From positions 26,529 to 90,528 of the forward strand of contig NZ_CALXYQ010000009.1 in NCBI RefSeq assembly GCF_944393015.1: 64,000 nt of DNA. Reading direction: 5' to 3'. The notes under the pieces are model-generated. The model saw nothing but the letters and a program-made list of their open reading frames with translations, had not been told where the DNA came from and searched no databases. Position numbers and translations under genes: made by a program. Positions within the stretch are counted from its first letter, which is position 1; each line of letters opens with the position of its first letter. Positions 63,705-64,000 of the stretch are shown here, piece by piece. This DNA comes from an uncultured Brachyspira sp. Lineage in GTDB: Bacteria; Spirochaetota; Brachyspiria; Brachyspirales; Brachyspiraceae.

Positions 63705-63875
63705 ATAAAAAAGCCCCCTTATTTAGGGAGGCTAAATATTAAAAAATTATTATATTTGTCAAAATATAATAATTCAACACTCCCAAAAACAGAAGGTTTC
63801 TTTTAACTTTTTATATAAAAAAGAATTATTCATAGAAAATATCCAAAATTACTCTTACTTTTTGTAGTAAGAATC
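63705..63875 (-). promoter_or_regulatory. Structured leader RNA with intrinsic terminator before the antiporter gene
   Basis: Downstream of the promoter at 63876-63904 the minus strand forms a perfect 13-bp hairpin (arms AATTATTATATTT and complement, about 63742-63774) and then an AGCCTCCCT / AGGGGGCT stem followed by six T (about 63733-63708), all before the antiporter start at 63635. This is the layout of a riboswitch, attenuator or short RNA of about 170 bases. No known riboswitch class was recognised. Confidence 0.6.
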
Positions 63876-63904
63876 ATTTTATATTAAAAATATTACTTTG
63901 TCAA
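63876..63904 (-). promoter_or_regulatory. Sigma70 promoter of the antiporter leader
   Basis: On the minus strand TTGACA (63904-63899) and TAAAAT (63881-63876) are 17 bases apart. The transcript start would be about 235 bases before the antiporter gene. Bases 63905-64000 show no further feature. Confidence 0.75.
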
Positions 63905-64000
63905 TAGTACTTATCAATTAAAGATGTTTAAGAGCCATAGATATTGCACACTTTTAGTTTAAAAAAAAGATGGTATTCCTTATAATTTATAATTGCTATA

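Noticed and set aside
63700..63900. T-box, lysine or SAM riboswitch in the antiporter leader
   Set aside because: The conserved T-box AGGGTGGNACCGCG and the core motifs of the other classes are absent; it was kept only as an unassigned leader.

Overview
The window is AT-rich spirochaete DNA and looks like Brachyspira. The first gene encodes a protein with the typical Vsp (variable surface protein) start region. Lipoproteins have spirochaete-type lipoboxes, two methyl-accepting chemotaxis proteins are present, and core genes (mnmG, mraY, tmk, ssb, asd, lon, ruvB, recX, ddl) lie scattered among species-level accessory genes instead of in conserved operons. The species cannot be fixed from the sequence alone. 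No rRNA, tRNA, CRISPR array, transposase or phage gene was recognised.

Layout. 1-4.2 kb: vsp gene behind a 20-T tract, then mnmG. 4.3-7.5 kb: two lipoproteins (one an M30-type metallopeptidase) and a flavin reductase fused to two rubredoxin domains. 7.6-12.4 kb: mraY, tmk and ssb (overlapping tail to tail), a DUF3298-like lipoprotein and a MoxR-type ATPase. 12.7-19.1 kb: a chemotaxis receptor, a zinc-ribbon protein beside an Imm26-like protein, and a TPR protein, separated by long repeat-filled gaps. 19.2-25.5 kb: a one-strand accessory block holding a secreted HNH (WHH-type) nuclease toxin candidate, a likely immunity protein, a secreted protein, two FtsX/MacB-like permeases, an ABC ATPase and an alkD gene. 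The block is bounded by a 47-bp perfect direct repeat lying inside alkD and inside a broken second copy of the alkD 5' end. 25.5-41.7 kb: Ldh-type dehydrogenase, PepSY-like secreted proteins, asd, a small FeoB-associated-type Cys-rich protein, purine permease, CreD, a DNA methyltransferase, lon and a second chemotaxis receptor. 42.2-48.4 kb: ruvB, an M23 peptidase, a second solitary methyltransferase, recX and a coiled-coil/DinB fusion. 48.7-64 kb: ddl, hemolysin III-like, acyl-CoA synthetase, small secreted proteins (one frameshifted in an A tract), U32 peptidase, a HARE-HTH/restriction-type nuclease, thymidine kinase, a CAP-domain lipoprotein with ACG where ATG is expected, secondary alcohol dehydrogenase, a CobW GTPase and an NhaC-type antiporter with a structured leader.

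Three dispersed repeat systems fill most long gaps: (i) a large palindromic unit built from CTTGGGCGGG...AAAGGGCGGG modules flanking a pair of CGCACG/CGTGCG boxes; (ii) a roughly 260-bp element with a conserved CCGCACG/CGTGCGG stem, a variable loop and a sigma70-like promoter pointing outward at one end; (iii) short CAACTTTTT/AAAAAGTTG hairpins with compensatory changes.

Many genes have clear TTGnnn-N16/17-TATAAT promoters. Most loci are single genes or pairs; the clearest operon is the toxin/ABC block. DNA modification and defence-like genes (two methyltransferases, one HARE-HTH nuclease, the toxin block) are dispersed, not clustered.
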